A stretch of 21,322 nt of DNA, from NCBI GenBank assembly GCA_045586905.1, contig JAZNBF010000065.1, forward strand, positions 1 to 21,322. The letters are read 5' to 3'. Shown piece by piece: positions 6,342 through 14,015 of this stretch (positions are counted from its first letter, which is position 1; each line of letters begins with the position of its first letter). Position numbers and translations under genes: made by a program. A model generated the notes under the pieces. That model saw only the letters and a list, made by a program, of their open reading frames with translations. It made no database searches and was not told the DNA's origin. The DNA comes from RGIG1828 sp045586905 (GTDB lineage: Bacteria; Bacillota; Clostridia; UMGS1810).

Positions 6342-6953
6342 CTAACAGTATAGCTGTTCAATAAATTCAAGCTTCACTCCAACACCAAAAGATGCACTTA
6401 TGGCTTCTGTTAAAGCACGGCTTTTTTCTTCTTCGCAAATAGCTATAACATTTATTACATCTGTGTAGTTACAATCTAAAAATTCACACCCGTTTTCATT
6501 GCACACATATTTCACATTATCAAATAGTGAATAGGGGATAGTGAGCTGGAATTTATTGTGAAGTGATGTTTTCTTTATGCCCGCTTCTTCCAATGACATC
6601 TTTGCGGCAAGCGTATATGCTCTGACAAGTCCTCCGGTTCCGAGAAGTATCCCACCGAAATATCTTGTTACAACGCACACGCAATCGCTTATGTTTTGTG
6701 CATCCAGCATTTCAAGAATGGGGAATCCTGCTGTTTTCGAAGGCTCGCCATCATCAGAATATCGCTTCACACCGTCCACAATATATGCATAGGCACTGTG
6801 CTTTGCATCATAATATTCTTTTTTTATTGATTTGATAAATTCGAGTGCCTCCTGCTCACTTTTTACCGGAGCAATGTTACCTATAAAACGTGAACGCTTT
6901 TCGGTAATCTCACTTGTTGCATTTTTTGCAGGAGCGAGTGATATGTTTTCCAT
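6342..6953 (-). CDS. yigZ: YigZ/IMPACT family protein
   Basis: A 203-residue protein of the UPF0029/YigZ family, related to eukaryotic IMPACT; the family is linked to translation factors but its bacterial role is unclear. The N-terminal domain holds EKRSRFIGNI, DDGEPSKTAGFPIL and the signature RYFGGILLGTGGLVRAY; the C-terminal 60 residues form the usual second ferredoxin-like domain. The start at 6953 is chosen over an in-frame ATG at 6971 because AAAGGA (6961-6966 on the other strand) stands seven bases before it. The gene is first of a pair with the penicillin-binding protein gene. Its upstream hairpin (6974-7005) separates it from the P-loop ATPase gene; no clear promoter was seen between them. 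Confidence 0.92.
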   Translation of the reverse strand: MENISLAPAKNATSEITEKRSRFIGNIAPVKSEQEALEFIKSIKKEYYDAKHSAYAYIVDGVKRYSDDGEPSKTAGFPILEMLDAQNISDCVCVVTRYFGGILLGTGGLVRAYTLAAKMSLEEAGIKKTSLHNKFQLTIPYSLFDNVKYVCNENGCEFLDCNYTDVINVIAICEEEKSRALTEAISASFGVGVKLEFIEQLYC

Positions 6954-6973
6954 AGCAAAATCCTTTGGCATTT

Positions 6974-7005
6974 AAAAGTGCGGCGTGGATACATCCTCGC
7001 CGCAC
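6974..7005 (-). terminator. terminator after the P-loop ATPase gene
   Basis: On the minus strand GTGCGGCG and CGCCGCAC (perfect 8 bp, GC-rich) around a short loop that can pair further, followed by TTTT. The T-tract is short, so read-through into yigZ is possible. Confidence 0.65.
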
Positions 7006-7026
7006 CTAAGTTTTAATATTGAAATT

Positions 7027-7437
7027 TTAAGCGATATATTTATATATAGCTTCGGGCAGCTCTGTTTTATCTGCACTGATACAAATTGTAAATTTAACAC
7101 CCGATTTTTCTGCAATAGCTTCAAGATCAGCTATGAAACCGGCAAGGTTTTCTGCATCGTCGGGAACAATTTTAAACAAGCTGTCAATAAATACACTGGT
7201 TATATCATAATTCTGGGAGAGAATACCATTGATAAAACTCTTGAATACTCTGTAATCTTCAGTGTCAAATTCAGCAACATCTATAAGTCTGACAGAATGG
7301 TTGAGGTCCAAAACATGTCTGTCACCATTGCATATAAAAACTATATTTCCGTTTTCCACATCAATTGCACTGTGGACATCATCTATCATCTGTTTTGTTT
7401 TTCCGGAGCCTTTTTTCCCGATAATTAATTTAATCAT
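7027..7437 (-). CDS. small P-loop ATPase, unknown function
   Basis: A 136-residue soluble NTPase-like protein. Walker A is GKKGSGKT (residues 7-14); a Walker B-like strand TSVFID ends in D85; the final part (KFTICISADKTELP) resembles the sensor strand of RecA/KaiC-like folds. Such short proteins occur widely in Clostridia, often mislabelled as twitching motility PilT, but there is no PilT domain here. Function is unknown. The start at 7437 is chosen because GGAGG lies eight bases upstream; an in-frame ATG at 7476 falls in the -10 element of the gene's own promoter (7475-7503), so the longer form would not be transcribed whole. It lies downstream of veg on the same strand. Confidence 0.8.
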   Translation of the reverse strand: MIKLIIGKKGSGKTKQMIDDVHSAIDVENGNIVFICNGDRHVLDLNHSVRLIDVAEFDTEDYRVFKSFINGILSQNYDITSVFIDSLFKIVPDDAENLAGFIADLEAIAEKSGVKFTICISADKTELPEAIYKYIA

Positions 7438-7474
7438 TGTGAATTCCTCCTCGTGAATATGTTTTTGTATTTTC

Positions 7475-7503
7475 ATTATACAATATAATCAAAAGGATTT
7501 CAA
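7475..7503 (-). promoter_or_regulatory. sigma-A promoter of the P-loop ATPase gene
   Basis: On the minus strand TTGAAA, a 17-base spacer and a perfect TATAAT; the leader to the ATG at 7437 would be about 30 bases. Confidence 0.85.
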
Positions 7504-7545
7504 GATGTTTTTTGGTAAAATATGATTTTTTTATGAAAAATATTT

Positions 7546-7806
7546 TTATGCCGGTTTTATCTCTTTTTGCACTGTTACTCTGGCACAACCTGTCAGAAGA
7601 TCGGCATAACTTACCGAAATTCGTCTTTGTCTTATGAGGCTTTCACCGCAGATTTTTACCACAAAAATGCTTTCATAGGCTTTTTCGATTATGCAGTTGT
7701 TTACAGCAAGCATTTTTCTGCCTTTTTTAATGTAAAGATTTATCTCTTTGCCTACATTTTTCTGTATGGCATCTTTGTATTTGTTTATGGAATATTTTGG
7801 TATCAT
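7546..7806 (-). CDS. veg: Veg family protein
   Basis: An 86-residue Sm-like/DUF1021 protein. In Bacillus subtilis Veg is abundant and promotes biofilm formation, perhaps by opposing a repressor; in Clostridia the role is not known. Family marks are IQKNVGKEINLYIKKGRKM in the first half, then YESIFVVKI and RISVSYADLLTG near the end, the last matching the SYADVLT block of Veg. The ATG at 7806 stands nine bases after AAAGGA. It is divergent from the germination operon with 107 bases between. No clear promoter or terminator was found; the AT-only palindrome after its stop is weak. Confidence 0.88.
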   Translation of the reverse strand: MIPKYSINKYKDAIQKNVGKEINLYIKKGRKMLAVNNCIIEKAYESIFVVKICGESLIRQRRISVSYADLLTGCARVTVQKEIKPA

Positions 7807-7868
7807 CGCTTTTTCTTCCTTTCATATATCAGTGCTATTATTATTTCAGAAATGGATAAATTTATTCT

Positions 7869-7899
7869 TGCATACAAATTTTTCACAGAGCAAATAATA
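7869..7899 (+). promoter_or_regulatory. possible sigma-G promoter of the germination operon
   Basis: TGCATA (7869-7874) fits the sigma-G -35 pattern and, 18 bases later, AATAATA matches six of seven bases of CATAATA. Forespore expression is expected for germinant receptors. Against it, transcription would start only about 8 bases before the ATG, cutting into the ribosome binding site. Confidence 0.25.
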
Positions 7900-7913
7900 A
7901 CTTTGGTGATACT

Positions 7914-9488
7914 ATGTTTCATATTTTCAAATACACACCTCCGGAAGAAAAAAACGATTTTGATCTCACCTTCGGCAACACAAAAGCCGAAACCGTGCGC
8001 ACCTGTATGTCTAATATCACAGTTTCTTCAAACCTTGAAAAAACCTTGAGTGATGTAAAGACAATCATTCATTCCGACATTAACGGTGACATAAAAATCC
8101 GGCATTTTGTATGTCACATGACACAAAAAGAGCGCAGAGGTTTTTTAATTTGGGTAGACGGACTGGTAAATTCCACTCTTTTAAATGATTTTATTCTGCG
8201 GCCTCTTATGGATTTCTCGACCAAGAGGGAAGTTTGTGAAGGAGATGATATTTCGTTTTTTGTCGAAAACTTTATCCATCAGGGAGCAATTGCATATAAA
8301 TCAAATCTTTCAGAGCTTGTTGGCGACATAAACACCGGCAATGCTGCTCTCTTTTTAGACGGGTGTAGCCAGGGAGTGTCTTTCGATATAAAAACATGGG
8401 AACACCGTGGAGTAGACACCCCTCTCAATGAGGCAGTGGTTGAAGGTCCGCACGAGGGGTTCAATGAAGTGCTCAGGTGTAACAGCGCACTTGTAAGAAA
8501 AATTGTTAACTCGTCAGACCTTGTAATGCAAACCTTTTTTCTCGGCACAAAAAGCAAAACACCTGCATCACTTGCCTATATAGACGGAGTTATAAATCCA
8601 TCTCTTCTTAATGAAATTCAAGCTCGCCTTTCATCAATTGATACAGACTATGTGCTTTCGTCTTTTGATGTGGAAAAAATGATGGAAGAAAAAGGTCTTT
8701 TACCCATGCAGCAAATTCTCTCCACAGAGCGTCCCGACAAGGTCGCACGAGCTCTCATTGAAGGCAGGGCGGCACTTCTTTTAAACGGTAGCTCACAGGC
8801 ACTTATTCTCCCGTCAAATATAACCGATATCATATCTTCGCCCGAAGATGCCTATCTCAGACGTCCTTATTCGGTTTTCATAAAGCTTATCCGCATGCTT
8901 GCAGTTCTTCTTTCGCTTTTTACTCCTGCACTCTATCTTGCCATGACAAATTTCCACACCGAAGCCATCCTCACCGATATGCTGATAACACTTTCTGGTG
9001 CAAGTCACGGTGTAGCCTTTTCTCCTCTTGTCGAGATAATCATAATGGAGCTTGCTTTCGAACTGATAAAGGAGGCCGGAGTGCGAATCCCGGGAGCCAT
9101 AGGCTCATCGCTTGGCATTGTCGGCGGTCTCATACTCGGTCAGTCAGCTGTATCGGCAGGACTTGTCAGTCCAATAGTCATTATCATAGTTTCCATATGC
9201 GGCATAGCTTCTTTTGCCATACCTTCATATTCGCTTTCGTTTTCTTTTCGCATATCGCGCTTTGTCTATATATTGGCAGGTGCATTTTTTGGCATGGTGG
9301 GAATCATGTCGCTCATTTGCATACATCTTGCGCTCATATTGGGAACAAAGTCGTTTGGTGTGCCCATATTTGTGCCTTTTTCACCTCTCACTTCAAAGCA
9401 CCCTCTGATTCATGCTCTGTTCGACAGCCATTACAAGGTAAAAGCACCGTCATATCTCAAAACTAACGAAAGGAATGAGAATACATGA
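7914..9488 (+). CDS. gerA: spore germinant receptor A subunit (GerA family)
   Basis: A 524-residue subunit of the inner-membrane germinant receptor that detects nutrients and starts spore germination. Residues 1-310 are the cytosolic region with two similar subdomains (LIWVDGLVNSTLLND near 76-90 and LAYIDGVINPSLLNE near 219-233 repeat the same pattern). Residues about 320-470 hold the membrane segments with family blocks EIIIMELAFELIKEAGVRIP and IGSSLGIVGGLILGQSAV. The C-terminus ends in a polar tail (APSYLKTNE). The symbol gives family only; which nutrient receptor it belongs to cannot be told. GGTGAT lies three bases before the ATG. It overlaps the next gene by four bases (ATGA), so A and B are translationally coupled. 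Confidence 0.95.
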   Translation: MFHIFKYTPPEEKNDFDLTFGNTKAETVRTCMSNITVSSNLEKTLSDVKTIIHSDINGDIKIRHFVCHMTQKERRGFLIWVDGLVNSTLLNDFILRPLMDFSTKREVCEGDDISFFVENFIHQGAIAYKSNLSELVGDINTGNAALFLDGCSQGVSFDIKTWEHRGVDTPLNEAVVEGPHEGFNEVLRCNSALVRKIVNSSDLVMQTFFLGTKSKTPASLAYIDGVINPSLLNEIQARLSSIDTDYVLSSFDVEKMMEEKGLLPMQQILSTERPDKVARALIEGRAALLLNGSSQALILPSNITDIISSPEDAYLRRPYSVFIKLIRMLAVLLSLFTPALYLAMTNFHTEAILTDMLITLSGASHGVAFSPLVEIIIMELAFELIKEAGVRIPGAIGSSLGIVGGLILGQSAVSAGLVSPIVIIIVSICGIASFAIPSYSLSFSFRISRFVYILAGAFFGMVGIMSLICIHLALILGTKSFGVPIFVPFSPLTSKHPLIHALFDSHYKVKAPSYLKTNERNENT

Positions 9489-10537
9489 AATCAAAAATAG
9501 GCTATCGGGAAACATCGTCAGCTATGATTATTTTTTCTCTCGCTCCCTCGGTTGCTCTGCTGGTCGGTACAAATTCAGTTCATTTGGGATCAGGAGCGGT
9601 ATTAAACTGTGCACTTTGCTTTTTGATTTCAATTATTTTACTTTTTTCATTAAAACTGTATCTCAAAAAATTTCATTCACTTTGCATAACAGACGCTTTA
9701 GCACAGCGCTTCGGCACATTAGTCTCATGGATGATATCTCTCATATTTGTGCTGCAAGTGTTTTTTCTGGCAGTATTTTGCGTCTCTTATCTTTCGAAAA
9801 ATATTTTCTCGCTTGTTTCCGGGAATTTTGAAACAGACCATATAAGGCTCATTTTTTGCATAGCCTCTGCCATATGTGCCTCGCTTGGACTTGAGGCTCT
9901 GACGCGGCAGTCCTATGCGCTTATGTATATAGCATTTGCGATAATTGCACTGATTGTTGTCTCAACCTTTCAGGGATTAAATCCTGACAATTTATATCCG
10001 GTTTTCGGAAGCAGCATAATTTCCACTTTTTCTAACTGCTATTCATTTTCTGTATTATCAGGGCTAGCACCTTTTCTTCTTATTTGCGACCGTATAAGCG
10101 AAAATAATGCATATTTTTGTGCCCGTCGCTCTGTGTGCATTAGCTTTGTGATAACGCTGATTATGCTTTTGCTCTACTCACTTACTGTTGCAAGGCCGCT
10201 TGGCTCACTTTTCGGCACATCTCCGGAGGCAATTTTTGCATCGGCAAGCTCGGGAAATTTACTTCATCGTTTTGAACTGTTTATGGCTTCTCTCTATGTG
10301 ATTCTGGCAATCGGTGCATCATCCTTTGCTTTGCTCTCGGTTTCATATGGTATTGCAAAGCTTTGTCACATAGAAGATTATCGCCCGTTTGTACTGATTC
10401 TGACTCTTTTACTTTATAATCTTTCAAAATATCATGTCCATGTCAAACTCTATCTTGCATTGTGTCTGATCACCTCGTTTTCATCAATAGTTTTGCCTTT
10501 GTTTCTTTCTTACGTAAAATCAAAAAGTAGGGGATAA
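9485..10537 (+). CDS. gerB: spore germinant receptor B subunit (GerB family)
   Basis: A 350-residue integral membrane protein of the APC transporter-like GerAB family, the subunit thought to bind the small-molecule germinant. About ten hydrophobic segments run through the whole length. The start (IGYRETSSAMIIFSLAPS) corresponds to the broken first helix of the family, and FSNCYSFSVLSGLAPFLLI to the mid-protein helices. The ATG overlaps the A-subunit stop and follows AAAGGAATGAG. The C subunit starts one base after its stop. The usual family length is about 360, so it is complete. The symbol gives family only. Confidence 0.93.
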   Translation: MKSKIGYRETSSAMIIFSLAPSVALLVGTNSVHLGSGAVLNCALCFLISIILLFSLKLYLKKFHSLCITDALAQRFGTLVSWMISLIFVLQVFFLAVFCVSYLSKNIFSLVSGNFETDHIRLIFCIASAICASLGLEALTRQSYALMYIAFAIIALIVVSTFQGLNPDNLYPVFGSSIISTFSNCYSFSVLSGLAPFLLICDRISENNAYFCARRSVCISFVITLIMLLLYSLTVARPLGSLFGTSPEAIFASASSGNLLHRFELFMASLYVILAIGASSFALLSVSYGIAKLCHIEDYRPFVLILTLLLYNLSKYHVHVKLYLALCLITSFSSIVLPLFLSYVKSKSRG

Positions 10538-10538
10538 C

Positions 10539-11459
10539 ATGAAAATTTTTTATTGTTTCATTGCAATAATCTCGCTGACATTTTCTTTTTCCGGATGCAC
10601 AGGTAAAAGACCACTCCAGACCACTAAAATAATCACTGCCTGTTCAGCATGTGCTGATGGTGAATACACCTTCTTTGTTGCTGCTCCAAAAGGTTCTTCT
10701 GAGGATGGCGGCTCACAGATAAAACACACTTCATATTTCTTTACAGCTTCCAATTTTCTTGAGGCAGTGGAAAAGATGAAAAATTCAGCAGATAATATAG
10801 ACCTTTCTCACATAAGCATTTTTCTGGCTGACAATTCTTATATATCCAACAAATTTTCATCCGATGCACAATATATAAGACAAAAGATTAAAATCAGTCC
10901 TCTTATAAAAGTTTTTGTCAGTCAAAACAGTGCCACAGATGTTGTAGACTCCATAACTTCAAACTATGCAGACTCTTTCGAAAAATATATAGATGCCGCA
11001 TTTGCCAAAAATAAAAAGAAGGTTCTTTGCACCATGTCTGAAATGTTTTTTGCAAAGCTTAATCCTTACTACACAGCATCCATACCCGTAGTTTCAATAT
11101 CACCCGAAAATTCACTCCCTCAAACCTCCTCCGCCTTGCTTTATAATATTGAAAAAGGTACTCAACTTGTAGAGGATGAAGATTATAGCACTTATGAAAG
11201 TACAGTGAAAACGTATGGTAAATCTTCGGACCTTTTTGATTTGTCCTATCGGGACAACGCACTCTTTGTTGCTTTCAACAAAAATTTCAGCCAAAGCGAT
11301 AAGGTGAGTCTTTTGGCTAAAAAATACCAAAAACTCGGCTTTGACATTTTTAATTCTTTATATTTTTCAAAAAAATGCTTTCCGACGTATTCTTCATATG
11401 AAAAATCAATCGGCAGTATTTCTGTTTCAGATATCGTTTTCAAAAAGGAGTCAAAATGA
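10539..11459 (+). CDS. gerC: spore germinant receptor C subunit, lipoprotein (GerC family)
   Basis: A 306-residue lipoprotein and third germinant receptor subunit, held on the outer face of the spore inner membrane. The signal peptide (residues 1-19) ends in the lipobox FSGC, with lipidated Cys at 20; LspA encoded further on would cut it. Sequence beyond the signal is weakly conserved: the early region ACADGEYTFFVAAPKG and DLSHISIFLADNS (about 87-99) fit the first GerC domain, and the last 70 residues fit a shortened third domain. Typical GerC proteins are longer, about 370-400 residues, so one domain appears reduced. Identification leans on operon position after A and B. AGGGGAT is the ribosome binding site; its stop overlaps the start of a small fourth gene. 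Confidence 0.88.
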   Translation: MKIFYCFIAIISLTFSFSGCTGKRPLQTTKIITACSACADGEYTFFVAAPKGSSEDGGSQIKHTSYFFTASNFLEAVEKMKNSADNIDLSHISIFLADNSYISNKFSSDAQYIRQKIKISPLIKVFVSQNSATDVVDSITSNYADSFEKYIDAAFAKNKKKVLCTMSEMFFAKLNPYYTASIPVVSISPENSLPQTSSALLYNIEKGTQLVEDEDYSTYESTVKTYGKSSDLFDLSYRDNALFVAFNKNFSQSDKVSLLAKKYQKLGFDIFNSLYFSKKCFPTYSSYEKSIGSISVSDIVFKKESK

Positions 11460-11614
11460 ACATTGTCATTGCATCTGTTTCGATCATAATTTATATACGA
11501 ACCATATCATGCATCAGCTTCTATTTTCGCAATCGACGATATGCTGCTGCAGCATTTTTGGCATTATTATTAACTCTGTCAATTCTTGTTTGGTTGGTCG
11601 GAATATACAATTGA
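11456..11614 (+). CDS. small two-helix membrane protein, likely germinant receptor D subunit
   Basis: A 52-residue protein too short for common gene-length cutoffs. The ATG overlaps the gerC stop (ATGA) and stands five bases after AAAAAGGAG, the best ribosome binding site in the operon, so it is very probably made. It has two membrane helices: residues 3-23 (VIASVSIIIYIRTIS and on) and about 30-51 (AAAAFLALLLTLSILVWLVG), joined by the basic turn RNRRY. This matches the small D proteins described next to germinant receptor operons in Bacillus, which have two membrane spans and modulate germination. Function here is inferred from size, topology and position. Its TGA lies inside the -35 box of the next promoter. 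Confidence 0.8.
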   Translation: MNIVIASVSIIIYIRTISCISFYFRNRRYAAAAFLALLLTLSILVWLVGIYN

Positions 11615-11639
11615 CATCACTTTAGTGGTGTGATATAAT
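11611..11639 (+). promoter_or_regulatory. perfect-consensus sigma-A promoter before the SGNH/MBL pair
   Basis: TTGACA (11611-11616), 17 bases, TATAAT (11634-11639), with TG at 11631-11632 forming an extended -10. Transcription should start near 11646, about 32 bases before the ATG at 11678. Confidence 0.92.
11614..11631. promoter_or_regulatory. possible operator in the promoter spacer
   Basis: ACATCAC (11614-11620) and GTGGTGT (11625-11631), a 7-bp inverted repeat with one mismatch around TTTA, placed between the -35 and -10 boxes. A repressor bound here would block polymerase. It could also be a weak hairpin at the end of the ger transcript. Confidence 0.4.
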
Positions 11640-11677
11640 TCAGACATCATAATTACTCGAAAAGAGGCGTATAAATA

Positions 11678-12304
11678 ATGAAAATTCTGTTTCAGGGTGA
11701 TTCCATAACAGATGCTTATCGTACAAGAAATAACGATCCGTATGTTGATGTTGGCATAGGTTATCCAAGACTTGTAAAATCTTTTCTTCTTTTTGAAGAG
11801 CCCGGCAAATATGAAATAGAAAATCTTGGCATAAGCGGCAACCGTATTGTCGATATCTATGCCCGTATGAAAGCTGACATATTAAATTTAAAGCCCGATG
11901 TCATGAGCCTTCTTATTGGTGTCAATGATGTCTGGCACGATCTTGATCCGTTCTATAACGGTGTAGATGCCGAAAAGTTCTATAAGATATATGATATGCT
12001 CATCGAAGAGATAAAAGCTGCTCTTCCCGACATCAAAATCATGATTATGGAACCTTTCATATTAAAAGGCCCTGCCACAACAGATGAATGGGAGTTTTTC
12101 TCCACTGAAGTTCCCAAGCGTGCCCAAAAGGCAAAAATGATTGCCGAAAAATACAATCTCAAATTCATTCCTCTTCAGGAAGGCTTCGATAAACTCTGCG
12201 AAAGTGAAGAGCCAACCTACTGGCTCCGTGATGGTGTTCATCCCACTGCTGCAGGCCATGAATACATAAAAAGAGAATGGCTCAAAGCATTCAACACACT
12301 ATAA
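11678..12304 (+). CDS. single-domain SGNH/GDSL hydrolase
   Basis: A 207-208 residue esterase or lipase-like enzyme without signal peptide, so cytosolic. All SGNH blocks are present: I, FQGDSITDA (S9 nucleophile); II, GISGNR (G53, N54 region); III, LIGVNDVW (G80, N82); V, RDGVHPTAAGH (D184, H187, correct D-x-x-H spacing). Size is typical of the family of rhamnogalacturonan or acyl esterases; the substrate is unknown. GAGGCG nine bases before the ATG acts as ribosome binding site. It is first of a two-gene unit with the metallo-hydrolase, driven by the strong promoter at 11611. It is not close in sequence to the two-domain SGNH protein at 3232. Confidence 0.92.
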   Translation: MKILFQGDSITDAYRTRNNDPYVDVGIGYPRLVKSFLLFEEPGKYEIENLGISGNRIVDIYARMKADILNLKPDVMSLLIGVNDVWHDLDPFYNGVDAEKFYKIYDMLIEEIKAALPDIKIMIMEPFILKGPATTDEWEFFSTEVPKRAQKAKMIAEKYNLKFIPLQEGFDKLCESEEPTYWLRDGVHPTAAGHEYIKREWLKAFNTL

Positions 12305-12325
12305 TCAGTATTTTGGAGTATTGCA

Positions 12326-13078
12326 ATGAACATTTATTTTCTGGGTACCGGTGCAGGCACCGAGCCTATAAAGCACATATATCATCAGAGCTTTGCCATA
12401 GAAACAGGCGGCTCAGTATATTTTTTCGATGCAGGTGAGGGGTGCAGTCGTCGTGCACATTTTGCAGGCATAGACCTTCTTAAAACCAAAGCAATTTTCA
12501 TCACCCACACTCACATGGATCATGTTGCGGGCCTTGGAGGGCTTCTGTGGAACATGCGTAAGCTTCATTCAAATGTCGGCTATCTGGGCTTTGTGTCACC
12601 AAAGCTTGTATGCATTCCAAACCTTTCCACCTTCGATGCTTTCATGACCATTCTGAAAAACTCCGAAGGCGGCTTTGATGCGCGCTTCGATGTTCAGGGC
12701 AAAGAATATTCCTGTGGCGAAATATATCGTGATTTCAACATATCCGTTATAGCTTTTCCCACCTCTCACACCAATATCAGTTATTCTTTTGTTATCAAAT
12801 GCGAGGGTAAAGCTCTGGTCTTTTCAGGCGACATTGCAAAAGTGTCCGACCTCGATGCGCCGATAGGTGAGGCTTGCGATGCTCTTATTTGTGAAACTGC
12901 CCATGTAAGTCTTGATGAGGCATGCACATATGCAAACACCAAAAAGATAGACAAGCTCTTTTTGGTCCACAATGGCAGACAGGTGCTATATAGCAGAGCA
13001 CAGAGCGAACTCAAGGCAAAGAGGATATTTGGCGAAAATGCAATAGTTACAAACGATTTGATGACTGTTGTACTTTGA
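12326..13078 (+). CDS. metallo-beta-lactamase-fold hydrolase (RNase Z-like)
   Basis: A 250-residue metal-dependent hydrolase. The metal site is HTHMDH (H61, H63, D65, H66); further ligands are likely H149 (FPTSHTN), the Asp in FSGDIAK and the His in LFLVHNGRQ. The N-terminal FLGTGAG block and the overall order resemble the RNase Z/ElaC and PqqB-like branch rather than true lactamases. It lacks the long exosite arm expected of tRNA-processing RNase Z, so phosphodiesterase action on another substrate is likelier; function is open. TTGGAG is the ribosome binding site; the gene starts 21 bases after the SGNH hydrolase gene and ends before a terminator. Confidence 0.88.
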   Translation: MNIYFLGTGAGTEPIKHIYHQSFAIETGGSVYFFDAGEGCSRRAHFAGIDLLKTKAIFITHTHMDHVAGLGGLLWNMRKLHSNVGYLGFVSPKLVCIPNLSTFDAFMTILKNSEGGFDARFDVQGKEYSCGEIYRDFNISVIAFPTSHTNISYSFVIKCEGKALVFSGDIAKVSDLDAPIGEACDALICETAHVSLDEACTYANTKKIDKLFLVHNGRQVLYSRAQSELKAKRIFGENAIVTNDLMTVVL

Positions 13079-13092
13079 TAAACATCAAAATT

Positions 13093-13120
13093 AAAAAGCA
13101 CCCTGATGGGTGCTTTTTTT
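13093..13120. terminator. bidirectional terminator between the MBL gene and rluD
   Basis: AAAAAGCACCC, loop TGAT, GGGTGCTTTTT followed by more T. Perfect 11-bp stem with A-tract and T-tract; it overlaps the stop of the converging rluD and serves both transcripts. Confidence 0.92.
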
Positions 13121-14015
13121 ATCTCAATTTATTCAGTGTTTCCTCAAAATATTCGGGTGGCTCTTTAGTAAACTCCATATATTCACCGCTTTTTGGGTGA
13201 ATAAAACCGATTGTTTTTGCATGCAGTGCCTGACCGGCGAGACCGAGAGGGTTATTTTTTGCATAAAGTGGGTCTCCCGTTACACAGTGGCCTATATAGC
13301 TCATGTGCACTCTTATCTGATGTGTTCTTCCTGTTTCAAGCACACATTTTACATAAGACATATGTTCAAAATATTCCATCACTTCAAAGTGGGTGATGGC
13401 TTTTTTTGAATTTAAGGGCACCACTGCCATTTTCAATCTGTTAGACGGATCTCTGCCTATGGGCGCATCAATTATTCCTTTTTTTGGCTTGACAAGACCT
13501 TCACATATGCACACATATTCCCTTTTCACGCTTTTTTCCTGTATCTGCTCCGAGAGTGAAAGGTGAGCCTCGTTTGTTTTTGCAACGAGTAAAAGACCTG
13601 ATGTATCCTTGTCAATTCTGTGTACAATTCCCGGTCTCAAAACACCGTTAATTCCACTGAGGTTTCCTTTGCAATGATGCATAAGAGCATTAACCAAAGT
13701 GCCGCTGTAATTGCCCGGTGCAGGGTGGACCACCATTCCCTGTGGCTTGTTTACCACCAGTAGACAGTCATCCTCATACACTATGTCCAGGGGTATGTCT
13801 TCTGCCTCTATGTTGGCATCCTTTGGCTCTTCGGGCACTATTTCAATTATGTCGCCACTTTTAAGTTTGTAATTGTTTTTTGTGGCACTTCCGTTAACCG
13901 TAATGCTTCCGTTTTCGATAAGTCTCTGAACAGATGCGCGTGTTATTCCGTCAATGTCTATATATTTATCTATTCTTACTCCGTTTTCTTCACAGACAAT
14001 TGTTATCTTTTCCAT
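13119..14015 (-). CDS. rluD: RluA/RluD family pseudouridine synthase
   Basis: A 298-residue enzyme that turns uridines in large-subunit rRNA into pseudouridine. Residues about 10-65 form an S4 RNA-binding domain (RIDKYIDIDGITRASVQRLI, then GSITVNG). The catalytic domain holds VVNKPQGMVVHP and HRIDKDTSGLL with catalytic Asp at about 135, and ends with TGRTHQIRVH and GDPLYA. The S4-plus-catalytic layout is that of RluD; exact target sites cannot be told. The start at 14015 is preferred over an in-frame TTG at 14024 since GAGG stands nine bases before the ATG but directly abuts the TTG. It overlaps the end of lspA by 26 bases, a common lspA-rluD pairing. Confidence 0.94.
   Translation of the reverse strand: MEKITIVCEENGVRIDKYIDIDGITRASVQRLIENGSITVNGSATKNNYKLKSGDIIEIVPEEPKDANIEAEDIPLDIVYEDDCLLVVNKPQGMVVHPAPGNYSGTLVNALMHHCKGNLSGINGVLRPGIVHRIDKDTSGLLLVAKTNEAHLSLSEQIQEKSVKREYVCICEGLVKPKKGIIDAPIGRDPSNRLKMAVVPLNSKKAITHFEVMEYFEHMSYVKCVLETGRTHQIRVHMSYIGHCVTGDPLYAKNNPLGLAGQALHAKTIGFIHPKSGEYMEFTKEPPEYFEETLNKLR

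Noticed and set aside
7508..7545. AT-only palindrome after veg as a terminator
   Set aside because: The stem has no G-C pairs and would be unstable, so termination cannot be claimed.
8279..8557. 92-codon minus-strand open frame inside gerA
   Set aside because: Antisense shadow of a well-conserved GerA coding region.
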